From: Chloroflexota bacterium
Lineage (GTDB): Bacteria; Chloroflexota; Anaerolineae; Anaerolineales; Villigracilaceae
DNA: 56,046 nt
Direction of reading: 5' to 3'
Assembly: GCA_016866195.1 (NCBI GenBank)
Contig: VGNF01000002.1
Coordinates: 1-56,046, forward strand
In this document: positions 27,453 through 35,495 of the stretch, one piece after another
Layout of the letters: every line of letters starts with the position of its first letter
How positions within the stretch are numbered: position 1 is the first letter of the stretch
The notes under the pieces: model-generated
The model's input: only the letters and a program-made list of their open reading frames with translations
Told to the model about the DNA's origin: nothing
Database searches by the model: none
Made by a program: the position numbers and the translations under genes

Positions 27453-28070
27453 ATGTCCAATGAGTTCGCAAATCGCAAACCGGATCCGTTACTGATTGTC
27501 ATCTCCGGCCCCTCCGGCGTCGGGAAGGACACTGTGGTTCAGCGAATGAAGGAACGCGATTTTCCGTTCCATTTCGTCGTCACCGCCACCACGCGTGAGA
27601 AGCGCGGATCGGAAACAAATGGAAAGGATTACTGGTTCGTCTCGAAGGACGAATTCGCCAGGATGATCGAAGCGAACGAATTGATCGAATATGCGATCGT
27701 GTATGGCGATTACAAGGGCATCCCCAAATGGGAGGTACGCGAGGCGCTCGAAACCGGCCAGGACGTGGTCATGCGCCTTGACGTGCAGGGCGCCGAGACC
27801 GTGCGCAAGCTCGCCCCGCAAGCCCTGCTGATCTTTCTGACCTGTGAAAATGAGGATGAGCTCGAACGCCGCCTGCGCCAGCGCAAGACGGAATCCAACG
27901 ATTCACTTTCCCTGCGGATCGCGACCGCGCGCAAGGAGTTGCAGCGCATCGAGGCTTTCGACTATGTGATCGTCAACCGCGATTTTCACCTGGACGACAC
28001 GGTGAACAAGGTGCGCGCCATCATCGATGCCGAGCACCTGCGCGTCCAGCACCGCAAGGTCAGCCTGTGA
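27453..28070 (+). CDS. gmk: Guanylate kinase
   Basis: 205 residues, the normal length. The P-loop is GPSGVGKD (residues 19-26). GMP-binding features follow: VTATTREKRGSETNGKDYWF, in which the usual Arg-x-x-Arg/Tyr pattern is recognisable, and ELIEYAIVYGDYKGIPK. The lid and C-terminal helix include DVQGAETVRKL and ELERRLRQRKTES. It phosphorylates GMP to GDP with ATP. Its stop overlaps the GTG start of the rhomboid gene (GTGA), so the two are translationally coupled. Confidence 0.95.
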   Translation: MSNEFANRKPDPLLIVISGPSGVGKDTVVQRMKERDFPFHFVVTATTREKRGSETNGKDYWFVSKDEFARMIEANELIEYAIVYGDYKGIPKWEVREALETGQDVVMRLDVQGAETVRKLAPQALLIFLTCENEDELERRLRQRKTESNDSLSLRIATARKELQRIEAFDYVIVNRDFHLDDTVNKVRAIIDAEHLRVQHRKVSL

Positions 28071-28888
28071 ACGAATCCCAAGAATTGCCCCCGCAGGATA
28101 CCAGATCGCCGGCATCTCAAACGGATACGGGACAGGCTCCGGAAATCCTTCCCCCACCTCGCATGATGCGCGTGCCTATGCCCGTCCAAGTGCCTATGGC
28201 GACCTATGTAATCCTTGGTTTTACGGTAGCGGTATACCTTCTCCAATTGCTGAGCGTGGCGGTGGCCGGTTATGCCGTAGGCGAGGTGGATTGGTTGATG
28301 CTCTTCGGGGCGCGTATCAACGAATCCATCCGTGCGGGCCAGTTGTGGCGCCTGATCACGCCGGTGTTTTTGCACGGATCGCCTGCCCACATCTTCTTCA
28401 ATATGTACGCCTTGTTTTCCATCGGTTCGTTCCTGGAGCGACAATTTGGTCACGGGCGTTTCCTTCTGTTGGGGTTTCTTGGCGCCCTCTCGGGCAATGT
28501 GTTTTCCTTTTTGCTCACCGGCGGTGGATTCTCAGTAGGAGCCTCTACTGCCGTGTTCGGGTTGGTGGCGGCGGAGGCGATCTTCTTCCATCAAAATCGA
28601 GGCTTGTTCGGGGGATTGGCAAGGCGGGCGATCGGGAATGCAGTGTTCATCATCGCTGTCAACCTGTTCATCGGCCTGTCCCCGGGGATCGACAACTGGG
28701 GCCATGTGGGGGGATTGCTCGGCGGCGCGATCTTTGCCTGGTTTGCCGGACCGCGCTGGCAGGTGACGGGAATCGCGCCCGACCTGAAACTGGAGAATGA
28801 ACGCGAAACCCGCGAAGTGATCATCGGCGCGGGAACAGTCGTCATCCTATTTGGTTTTCTGACAGCTTGGAAAATATTGGGAATGTAG
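28067..28888 (+). CDS. Rhomboid-family intramembrane serine protease
   Basis: 273 residues. A hydrophilic Pro-rich N-terminus (about 40 residues) precedes six or more transmembrane segments. The catalytic Ser160 sits in GFSVGASTAVFG (GxSx form) and His213 in NWGHVGGLLGG; the L1 loop has WRLITPVFLHGSPAHIFFNM. It cleaves transmembrane substrates within the membrane. GTG start overlapping gmk by four bases. Confidence 0.93.
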   Translation: MNESQELPPQDTRSPASQTDTGQAPEILPPPRMMRVPMPVQVPMATYVILGFTVAVYLLQLLSVAVAGYAVGEVDWLMLFGARINESIRAGQLWRLITPVFLHGSPAHIFFNMYALFSIGSFLERQFGHGRFLLLGFLGALSGNVFSFLLTGGGFSVGASTAVFGLVAAEAIFFHQNRGLFGGLARRAIGNAVFIIAVNLFIGLSPGIDNWGHVGGLLGGAIFAWFAGPRWQVTGIAPDLKLENERETREVIIGAGTVVILFGFLTAWKILGM

Positions 28889-28899
28889 GCTCTCTACGT

Positions 28900-29010
28900 A
28901 AAGGCGCGGAGCCGCGAAAGAATTGCATCGAAACTTTGCGTCTTGGCGTCTTTGCGCTGATGAAATGAGGTTGGCGGGGAAAATTACCGCAAAGGTGCGG
29001 AGTCGCGAAG
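28900..29010. repeat. Degenerate AAAGGCGCGGAGCCGCG-type intergenic repeats
   Basis: Two units: 28900-28958, with AAAGGCGCGGAGCCGCGAAA on one side and ACTTTGCGTCTTGGCGTCTT on the other, and a half unit 28988-29010. They resemble the element at 26835-26895. The rest of the 28889-29149 gap shows no gene. Confidence 0.5.
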
Positions 29011-29149
29011 GAGAGGATCCGGTCCTCGCCTCCTAGCGGGATTGAGTTAGTGTGAGACCTTCAGATTTATTGACGTGAAGGCGCGGGTCGCCTGGGGAGA
29101 GGAATCAATTTTTTGTATCTGCGCGTCTTTGGAAAGAAGCCTGGCGAGG

Positions 29150-30097
29150 TTAACTTATATGGGCCAGACGCGGGTCGAGGGCATCGCGCAGACCATCGCC
29201 AAGCAGGTTAAATGAGAGCACAGTCAGCATGATTGCCAGGCCGGGGTAAAAGACCAGGTGAGGTGCGGTGAAGACCTGGTTGCGCTCGGAGCCCAACATA
29301 GATCCCCACTCCGGCGTGGGCGGCTGCGCACCCAGTCCGAGGAAGGAAAGCGCGGCCGCGTCCAGTATGGCAGTGGCGATTCCCAATGTCCCCTGGACTA
29401 TCAGGGGAGTTAATGCGTTGGGCAGAATGCGCCGGAACAGGATCTGCAGATTGGACCCACCCAGGGCACGAGTGGCTGAGATGTAATCCATCTCCCGAAC
29501 GGACAGGACAGAGGCGCGCATGACGCGGGCATAGGCTGGGATAGAGACAATGCCGATGGCCAGCAGGGCATTGATCAGGCCAGGACCGAGGACCGTTACG
29601 ATGGCTATGGCCAGCAGCAGCGAAGGAAAGGCCAGCAACACGTCCATCACGCGCATTATGATATTGTCAATCCAACCTCCAAAGTAACCGCCCAGCGCAC
29701 CCAGTACGGTTCCAATGATGATAGCGAAGGATACTGTGGTAAATCCAACCATCAAACTTAACCGTGCTCCGTACAACAGACGACTGAATTCATCGCGCAC
29801 ATTGCCATCGATGCCGGCTAGGTGTTGCGGTTGGTCTGCAGGGCATCCGAAAAGGTGGATGCAGGGATCCTGCCGCCGTTCGACCTCCTCTATTCCGATG
29901 AGAACCTGATAGGGATCGTAGGGGGATATCCACTGTGCCGTCAGGGCGACGAAGACCAGAACCCCGAGGATGAACATTCCCACCACCGCTGAACGGCGCC
30001 GGAAAAGCCGCCGCCGGGTGATCTGCCACAGGCTGACGGATTTAAGCGACAATCCTTCGGCATCGAGCGTTTTAACCTTCGTTTCAATGTTTGTCAT
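29150..30097 (-). CDS. Peptide-type ABC transporter permease, DppC-like
   Basis: 315 residues from the ATG at 30097, nine bases after dppB; frames reading further upstream overlap dppB and are not used. An OppC_N segment (LWQITRRRLFRRRSAVVGMF) precedes the permease domain. The EAA loop is RALGGSNLQILFRRILPNAL. An inserted, Cys-containing external loop (RRQDPCIHLFGCPADQPQ) may be disulfide-bonded. With DppB it forms the channel for peptides or similar solutes. No DppD/DppF ATPase gene follows. Confidence 0.92.
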   Translation of the reverse strand: MTNIETKVKTLDAEGLSLKSVSLWQITRRRLFRRRSAVVGMFILGVLVFVALTAQWISPYDPYQVLIGIEEVERRQDPCIHLFGCPADQPQHLAGIDGNVRDEFSRLLYGARLSLMVGFTTVSFAIIIGTVLGALGGYFGGWIDNIIMRVMDVLLAFPSLLLAIAIVTVLGPGLINALLAIGIVSIPAYARVMRASVLSVREMDYISATRALGGSNLQILFRRILPNALTPLIVQGTLGIATAILDAAALSFLGLGAQPPTPEWGSMLGSERNQVFTAPHLVFYPGLAIMLTVLSFNLLGDGLRDALDPRLAHIS

Positions 30098-30105
30098 GGG
30101 GATTC

Positions 30106-31188
30106 CTAGGTCAGCCGGATGCGTGGGTCGAGATAGGCGTAGGAAACGTCCACGATCAGATTGAGGGCGACAAAGAAGAAAGCGATTACCACCGTGAATG
30201 CCTGCACGATACCGTAGTCGCGGGCGGTGATGGCATCGTACAGTGTGCGGCCCACGCCGGAGAGACCGAAGATCGTCTCGGTCAGGACCGCTCCACCGAG
30301 CAGGCCGCCCAGCGAGAGACCGATGACCGTCACGAGCGGCAGCAGTGAGTTGCGAAAGGCGTGCTTGTAGATTACCGCGCTGCGTTTCAATCCCTTCGCC
30401 CGCGCGGTGCGGATGTAATCCTGTCCGAGAACATCCAACATGGCAGACCGGGCCATTCGGGCGATGAGCGCCATGGGGATGGTGCCCAACGCCAGGGCGG
30501 GCAGGATCAAATGGGTGGTGGAATCTTTGAGCAACTCCCAATTCGCAGTCAGAAGGGAGTTGAGGATGTGCAGCCGACTCAAAAACTGGAACATGGCGAG
30601 CAGGAAACCTTCTGCCGGCAGCGTCAATCCCCAGACCTCATAGAATGGATCATTCGGGATCCCGGGACTGACCCGTCCGGAAGGCGGCAGCCAGAACGGT
30701 GTGTCTTTCAGCAGGAGCGAGAAGACGTAGGCCAGCATCAGGCCAAGCCAGAAGACCGGCATGGAGACACCGGTGTTGGCCCACACCATGGTGGTTACAT
30801 CCACCCAGGAGTTGTGGCGGACGGCTGAAATAACGCCAAGGGGAATACCAATGATTATACTGACGATCAGGGCTGAAAAGCTCAATTCCACAGTCATGGG
30901 CAGCCGCTCGACCAGCAGGCGCGTGACCGGCATGCCGTAGCGGATGGACTCGCCAAAATCACCGCGCGCCATCTCGCTCAAATAAATGCCAAATTGGATG
31001 TGAATGGGTTTGTCCAAACCCTTTTCGCGAATGAAACGGTCACAGACTTCCTGGGTGGCTTTTTCGCCCAGGATTGCACGGCACGGATCACCTGGGATCA
31101 GGCGGGCCAACGCAAAGGTGACCAGCAGAATCCCGAGCAGCACCGGGATGGACGATAGGATGCGGCGTATCATGTATTGGATCATCAT
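30106..31188 (-). CDS. Peptide-type ABC transporter permease, DppB-like
   Basis: 360 residues. It opens IRRILSSIPVLLGILLVTFA, typical of DppB/OppB, has about six membrane segments, and the EAA loop RTARAKGLKRSAVIYKHAFR. A periplasmic insertion (TPFWLPPSGRVSPGIPNDPF) is common in this group. It follows the binding-protein gene by 87 bases and is coupled to dppC downstream. Confidence 0.93.
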   Translation of the reverse strand: MMIQYMIRRILSSIPVLLGILLVTFALARLIPGDPCRAILGEKATQEVCDRFIREKGLDKPIHIQFGIYLSEMARGDFGESIRYGMPVTRLLVERLPMTVELSFSALIVSIIIGIPLGVISAVRHNSWVDVTTMVWANTGVSMPVFWLGLMLAYVFSLLLKDTPFWLPPSGRVSPGIPNDPFYEVWGLTLPAEGFLLAMFQFLSRLHILNSLLTANWELLKDSTTHLILPALALGTIPMALIARMARSAMLDVLGQDYIRTARAKGLKRSAVIYKHAFRNSLLPLVTVIGLSLGGLLGGAVLTETIFGLSGVGRTLYDAITARDYGIVQAFTVVIAFFFVALNLIVDVSYAYLDPRIRLT

Positions 31189-31275
31189 AAGAGAGTGCTC
31201 CGTGAGAATACGGGATGGCGGTTCAATCCACCATCCCGTATTTCTTGCATCTAGGGCAATTCGCGACCGTTCAGC

Positions 31276-33012
31276 TTATTTTTCCATCAGGCCCCAGAGT
31301 GTGGAGTAATACTCCCACAGGTTGGTGTTGCCTTTGTGGGTGGGCGAACCGGGGTTCAAGCCCATGTTGAAGGTTGCCAAAACGTCGGCAGAATCGAAAT
31401 CGGTGCCATCATGGAACTTGACGCCTTGGCGCAGTTTGCAGACCCAGACTGTCGAGTCTTCGTTCGGGGTACAAGACTCGGCCAAGTGAGGTTCTGTAGC
31501 GGAGTCATTGACCACGAAACCGTATAGCGCCTGGGTAACCTGCTCGCAAGCACGCAGGGTTTCACCATCGGTGTCATCGGCACAGAACAGGCTGATCGGT
31601 TCGGCGTTCTGCATCCAGACAAACGTATCCCGGCCGCCTGGATCAGAGAAGGCAAACAATTCAGTCGTGAGCGGGCTGGCCTGAGGGGTTTCCACATCAG
31701 CGCGGTAAGCTGCGGCGGAAGCGCCATGAGCCACCGGTACCAAAGGTGCCAGTTCGCGGATGGCGTTGTTGGCAGCCACGTAGTACTGTTCCGCATCTTC
31801 CGGCAGACCAATTTGGCCGCCGGCCACCAGTTGCTCATAGATTTCCGGATACGGCGTACCGAATTGTTGCTGTGCCTCGCCAAAGTGATAATCCAGGAAG
31901 TTGGTGATGTGCGGGTAGTCCGCGCCCCAACCCAAGAGATGGAATCCATCCAACTGGCCGGAGCCGGAGGCTTCAATGAAGGCACCGGATTCCATGACGA
32001 CGATCTCGGCATCAATGTTCAGGTTTTCCTTCAGCTGGGCCTGGATATCCTGAGCCACGTTGCCGACCTGCGGCAGGTAGCCGCGCACTACATCGCGATA
32101 GTACAACTTTGTGGAAAATCCATCCGGGAAGCCGGCTTCGGCCAACAGTGCCTTGGCGGCATCGGGATCGAAGTCATACCACGGATCGCCCACGCAAGCG
32201 TTCGGAATGGCGCACGGTGTAAAGTGAGATGCAACTTCGGAGCCTTCGGGATAGAAGGTGTCCACAATGCGCTGGCGGTCAATGCCCTGAGCAACAGCCA
32301 AGCGCACCTTGACGTTGTCAAAGGGCGGATAGGAGTTGGTCATGCCGATGTAGAAGACATTGAGCGCCGGGCGGATTTGCAGGTGCAGGTTGGGATCACC
32401 TTCGATGGTGGCAAAATCTTCCGGACCAACATTGTCAAAGCCGTCAATCGTGCCGGCCTGCAACTCGAGCAGGCGGGCGGCGGATTCTGATGACCAGCGG
32501 AAGACCAGGGTCTCGGCTGCGGGTGGTTCACCCCAATAGTCAGGGAAGGCGGTAAAGGTCAAGCTTTCGCCGCGATTCCACTCGCTGACCATATAGGGGC
32601 CAGTGCCCACGGGCTTTTCCAGACCATCGCTGGTACGGGTGGTCTCGCCGGCGGTTGCCTCAATCCACTCTGAAGGGTAGATGGCAAATGGGCTGAAGGC
32701 AATCTTGGAAAGGAAGGCCGGATCGGACTTGCACATGTTGAAGGTAACAGTGTACTGATCTGTAGCCTCAATGGATTTGAAGAAGCCGCCGTAATCGCAA
32801 TCCGGGACCCCCAGGGTTGTACCGTCGAAGGTCGCGATCGGAACCTTGGGAATGGCTGTGGGTTCTGCCGGTGCTTCGGTGGCCGGTGCTTCGGTGGCCG
32901 GTGCTTCGGTGGCCGGTGCTTCGGTGGCAGGTGCTTCCGGTGTGCCGCATGCTGCAAGAACAAGGCTCATCAGCACGAGCAGCGAAAGCAATACAGAAAG
33001 ATTTCGTTTCAC
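31276..33012 (-). CDS. Peptide-type substrate-binding lipoprotein with circularly permuted lobes
   Basis: 578 residues from the GTG at 33012, preceded by GGAGGAG; a frame open further upstream lacks this. Signal peptide and lipobox (LVLAAC22). After an ATEAP repeat linker, residues about 60-455 match the middle and end of SBP_bac_5 proteins: ATDQYTVTFNM, PVGTGPYMVSEW, FDNVKVRLAVAQGIDRQRIV, FDPDAAKALLAEAGFPDGF. Residues about 462-578 then match the family's N-terminal lobe: EPISLFCADD, ATEPHLAESCTPNEDSTVWV, KLRQGVKFHDGTDFDSADV. So the order is permuted relative to DppA or OppA. It is encoded just before two matching permeases. Confidence 0.92.
   Translation of the reverse strand: MKRNLSVLLSLLVLMSLVLAACGTPEAPATEAPATEAPATEAPATEAPAEPTAIPKVPIATFDGTTLGVPDCDYGGFFKSIEATDQYTVTFNMCKSDPAFLSKIAFSPFAIYPSEWIEATAGETTRTSDGLEKPVGTGPYMVSEWNRGESLTFTAFPDYWGEPPAAETLVFRWSSESAARLLELQAGTIDGFDNVGPEDFATIEGDPNLHLQIRPALNVFYIGMTNSYPPFDNVKVRLAVAQGIDRQRIVDTFYPEGSEVASHFTPCAIPNACVGDPWYDFDPDAAKALLAEAGFPDGFSTKLYYRDVVRGYLPQVGNVAQDIQAQLKENLNIDAEIVVMESGAFIEASGSGQLDGFHLLGWGADYPHITNFLDYHFGEAQQQFGTPYPEIYEQLVAGGQIGLPEDAEQYYVAANNAIRELAPLVPVAHGASAAAYRADVETPQASPLTTELFAFSDPGGRDTFVWMQNAEPISLFCADDTDGETLRACEQVTQALYGFVVNDSATEPHLAESCTPNEDSTVWVCKLRQGVKFHDGTDFDSADVLATFNMGLNPGSPTHKGNTNLWEYYSTLWGLMEK
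32870..32940. repeat. 15-bp coding tandem repeat
   Basis: GGTGCTTCGGTGGCC occurs four times in register from 32870 (last unit one base different), plus a partial fifth. It encodes the APATE linker between the lipid anchor and the binding domain. Such repeats can change copy number. Confidence 0.85.
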
Positions 33013-33108
33013 GTTTCTCCTCCAGAGAATTTTGAATTTGGATGAAATTAGGGGCATTGGGTGGGATCTCTCTCTTAAAAATTCACCTCCTTCCGAAAAG
33101 TAGCCCGG

Positions 33109-33114
33109 ATTATA
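33109..33114 (-). promoter_or_regulatory. -10 box for ABC transporter operon
   Basis: TATAAT on the minus strand, about 97 bases before the GTG start. The leader carries an AAGGAGGTGA that is too far (about 28 bases) from the nearest ATG to serve it. Confidence 0.45.
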
Positions 33115-33128
33115 CAACAAAACCTTTA

Positions 33129-34241
33129 CTACCACACTGGCAGCGGCCGGCCGAATCCGTTTAACCCCACCTGGGAGGGGTCTTTTGGCCAAATCCCTGC
33201 GACCGGCTCCTCACACTTTGGGCATTTCCCTTCGGTTGTAAGCAGGTACTCCCGGATGATGTACCCGCTGCGCTTCACCACCCGCGTATTGCAGTGCGGA
33301 CAATGCGTGCTTTCATATTCCTCCACATGCCCCGGGATGTTTCCGGCGTACACATATTTCAGCCCAGCCTCGCGACCGATCTCGGCTGCGCGCAGCAGCG
33401 TCCGCGCGTCTGTATTCTCCGGATCGGTCATCTTGTAATCCTTGTGAAAGGCGGTGACGTGCCATGGAATATCCACCGACAGACCGGCCAGAAAGCGGGC
33501 AGCCTCCCACAATTCCTCGTTCGAATCGTTGAAACCGGGGATGACCAGCGTGACCACCTCCACCCACAATCCCAAAGCGCGCGCGCGTCGGATCCCATCC
33601 AGGGTGTTTTGCAGGGTTCCGCCAAGGCTTCGATATTTTTTATCGTTCATGCACTTCAAATCGATCTTGTAGGCATCCAGGTATGGCCGTAGATAGTCCA
33701 TCACCTCCATCGTGTTGTTCCCGTTGGAGACGTAGGCGCACATCAATCCGTTCGCCTTCGCCTCCTTGAAAATCGCCACCGCCCATTCGCTGGTGATCAA
33801 CGGTTCGTTATAAGAGGACACGACCACCGTTGCGTTGCAGCTTTGCGCGTATCCCGTCACTTGTTTCGGCGAGATCCGCCTCACCAATTGGGCAGAGACG
33901 TCCGAGGCCGGATCGCGCATAGCCTGTGAAGTCAGCCAGTTCTGGCAGAATCCGCAGTGATAGTCGCAGCCAAGCATGCCGAAGGTCAGGGCATTTGCCC
34001 CGGGCAGCATGTGAAAAAACGGTTTCTTTTCGATCGGGTCGCTTTGCAGCGCAGCCACATAGCCCCACGGCACGCGCAATTTTCCTCCCTGGTTGAATCG
34101 CACCTGGCAGATGCCGCGTTTGCCGTCGCGAATCAGGCAGCGATGACCGCAGGCGAAACAGCGCACCGAGTTGTCTTCAAGCGACTCGTATAATTCGCCC
34201 TCGGCGGTCAGGCCGTCCAATACTTTTTGCAGTGAACTCAT
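33129..34241 (-). CDS. amrS: AmmeMemoRadiSam-system radical SAM enzyme AmrS
   Basis: 370 residues from the ATG at 34241, with GGAG at a proper distance. N-terminal zinc-type motif CFACGHRC, then the radical SAM cluster C92-x3-C96-x2-C99 (GCDYHCGFCQNW), SAM-binding strands and a C-terminal rubredoxin-like part with CPHC and CPKC. Pyruvate-formate-lyase-activating-type relatives make glycyl radicals, but AmrS proteins occur with AmmeMemoRadiSam partners (AmmA, Memo), which are not in this window. Its real substrate is unknown. Confidence 0.9.
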   Translation of the reverse strand: MSSLQKVLDGLTAEGELYESLEDNSVRCFACGHRCLIRDGKRGICQVRFNQGGKLRVPWGYVAALQSDPIEKKPFFHMLPGANALTFGMLGCDYHCGFCQNWLTSQAMRDPASDVSAQLVRRISPKQVTGYAQSCNATVVVSSYNEPLITSEWAVAIFKEAKANGLMCAYVSNGNNTMEVMDYLRPYLDAYKIDLKCMNDKKYRSLGGTLQNTLDGIRRARALGLWVEVVTLVIPGFNDSNEELWEAARFLAGLSVDIPWHVTAFHKDYKMTDPENTDARTLLRAAEIGREAGLKYVYAGNIPGHVEEYESTHCPHCNTRVVKRSGYIIREYLLTTEGKCPKCEEPVAGIWPKDPSQVGLNGFGRPLPVW

Positions 34242-34250
34242 TTTGTCTCC

Positions 34251-34277
34251 GTAGGTCACGTTTCAAACGCGACCTAC
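34251..34277. repeat. Short palindrome at the amrS/mobA divergent promoter
   Basis: GTAGGTCACGTTT and AAACGCGACCTAC pair with one mismatch around a single C. It ends one base before the mobA -10 box, so it could act as operator or be an intergenic palindrome. Confidence 0.5.
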
Positions 34278-34283
34278 TATAAT
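34278..34283 (+). promoter_or_regulatory. -10 box for leaderless mobA mRNA
   Basis: Perfect TATAAT, six bases (GGTGCA), then ATG at 34290. No Shine-Dalgarno sequence is possible in that space. Confidence 0.55.
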
Positions 34284-34289
34284 GGTGCA

Positions 34290-34931
34290 ATGTTAAGTGT
34301 CGTGATCCAAGCCGGCGGACAGTCCTCGCGCATGGGGGAGGACAAGGCGCTCAAACCGTTTCTGGGCAAACCGCTCATCCAGCGGGTGATCGACAGGCTT
34401 CTACCGATCGCGCATGAGATGATTGTAACCACGAATCGCGTCGAAGACTATGCCTTCCTTAAGGAATCGAATCCCGCGTCAGCCCTGGACCTGAACCTCC
34501 GTCTCGTCCCGGACCTCAAACCCGGACGCGGCGCTCTCGGCGGCCTGTACACCGCGCTTGCCTCCGCCAGCATGCCGTACGTGGCGGTGGCCGCGTGTGA
34601 CATGCCTTTCGCCAGCGCCTCCTTCATGCAAGGCGCGCTGCAGTTGATGATTCGGGAGGGAATGGATGTGGTTCTCGCGAAAACCGAGGAGGGTTATGAA
34701 CCGTTCCACGCGGTCTATCGCCGCGAAACCTGTCTGCCGGCGATCGAATCGGCCATCCAGGCGGATCAGTGGAAGGTGATTTCTTGGTTCCCGGCGGTAA
34801 AGGTGCGCCAGCTCTCGCCCGGAGAATTCAAGTCATTCGACCCGCAGGGACTATGTTTCTGGAATCTCAACACGCCCGAGGAGTTTGTCGAAGCCGAGAG
34901 AAAAGCCGAGCAGGTCACGCATCACACGTGA
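34290..34931 (+). CDS. mobA: Molybdenum cofactor guanylyltransferase
   Basis: 213 residues. The nucleotidyltransferase signature is IQAGGQSSRMGEDKAL (the family's LAGGxSxRMGxDKA), followed by GRGALGGLYTAL and VAACDMPFAS, the metal-binding Asp motif. It links GMP to molybdopterin, giving the MGD cofactor needed by DMSO-reductase-family enzymes such as the one at 5849-9313. It is the only molybdenum-cofactor gene in the window. Confidence 0.93.
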   Translation: MLSVVIQAGGQSSRMGEDKALKPFLGKPLIQRVIDRLLPIAHEMIVTTNRVEDYAFLKESNPASALDLNLRLVPDLKPGRGALGGLYTALASASMPYVAVAACDMPFASASFMQGALQLMIREGMDVVLAKTEEGYEPFHAVYRRETCLPAIESAIQADQWKVISWFPAVKVRQLSPGEFKSFDPQGLCFWNLNTPEEFVEAERKAEQVTHHT

Positions 34932-34936
34932 CCTGC

Positions 34937-35359
34937 TTATCGAACAATAAGCACCGGGCACGGCGCGTGTGCCACCACCTTCTGACTAACGCTGCCCAAC
35001 AGCAGCCCACTCAGACGGCCCAAACCGCGCGAACCCATCACGATGATATCGCTGGCGCGTGTGTTGGCCACATTGAGGATGGCCTCAGCGGGATCTCCCT
35101 CGCTCATCTCGGTGTGAACCTCGCAAGGGAGATCGCCCACCTGTTCCTTGGCGCGCTCCAGAGTAGCCTGGGCTTCCTTCGTGCGATGATCGATCGCAGT
35201 TTGCAGGTTGGGTTCGCCGAGGTACAAGGGGATCGTGCCGTACGAAACGACGATTCGCAACTCGGCGGGCTTCACTGTGCGCGCCAGTTCACCGGCTTGT
35301 CGCGCGGCATGGTAGCCGTGCTCGGATCCGTCCACAGCCAGCAGGATCTTGCCAAACAT
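34937..35359 (-). CDS. Universal stress protein, UspA family
   Basis: 140 residues. KILLAVDGSEHGYHAA at the N-terminus and the ATP-binding loop GSRGLGRLSGLLLGSVS (G-x2-G-x9-G-S form) near the C-terminus are diagnostic of ATP-binding Usp proteins. AAGGAGG precedes the start, with TATACT about 25 bases further upstream. It converges on mobA with five bases between stops. Confidence 0.92.
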   Translation of the reverse strand: MFGKILLAVDGSEHGYHAARQAGELARTVKPAELRIVVSYGTIPLYLGEPNLQTAIDHRTKEAQATLERAKEQVGDLPCEVHTEMSEGDPAEAILNVANTRASDIIVMGSRGLGRLSGLLLGSVSQKVVAHAPCPVLIVR

Positions 35360-35432
35360 GTGGCCTCCTTTCCATTGGAGCTAATTCCAGTATACTGTTC
35401 GTCCGTCTGATTTTCATTAATGGCCTTAATAG

Positions 35433-35474
35433 AAAATCCGCGCTCCACCGGTACGGAGGTGAAGCGCGGATTTT
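35433..35474 (-). terminator. Terminator of the Wood-Ljungdahl cluster
   Basis: AAAATCCGCGCT (35433-35444) and AGCGCGGATTTT (35463-35474) pair with an imperfect inner stem. On the minus strand the hairpin is followed by TTTTCT. It lies 21 bases beyond the last gene of the cluster. Confidence 0.75.
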
Positions 35475-35495
35475 GTTGTGATGGACGGAATTCCG

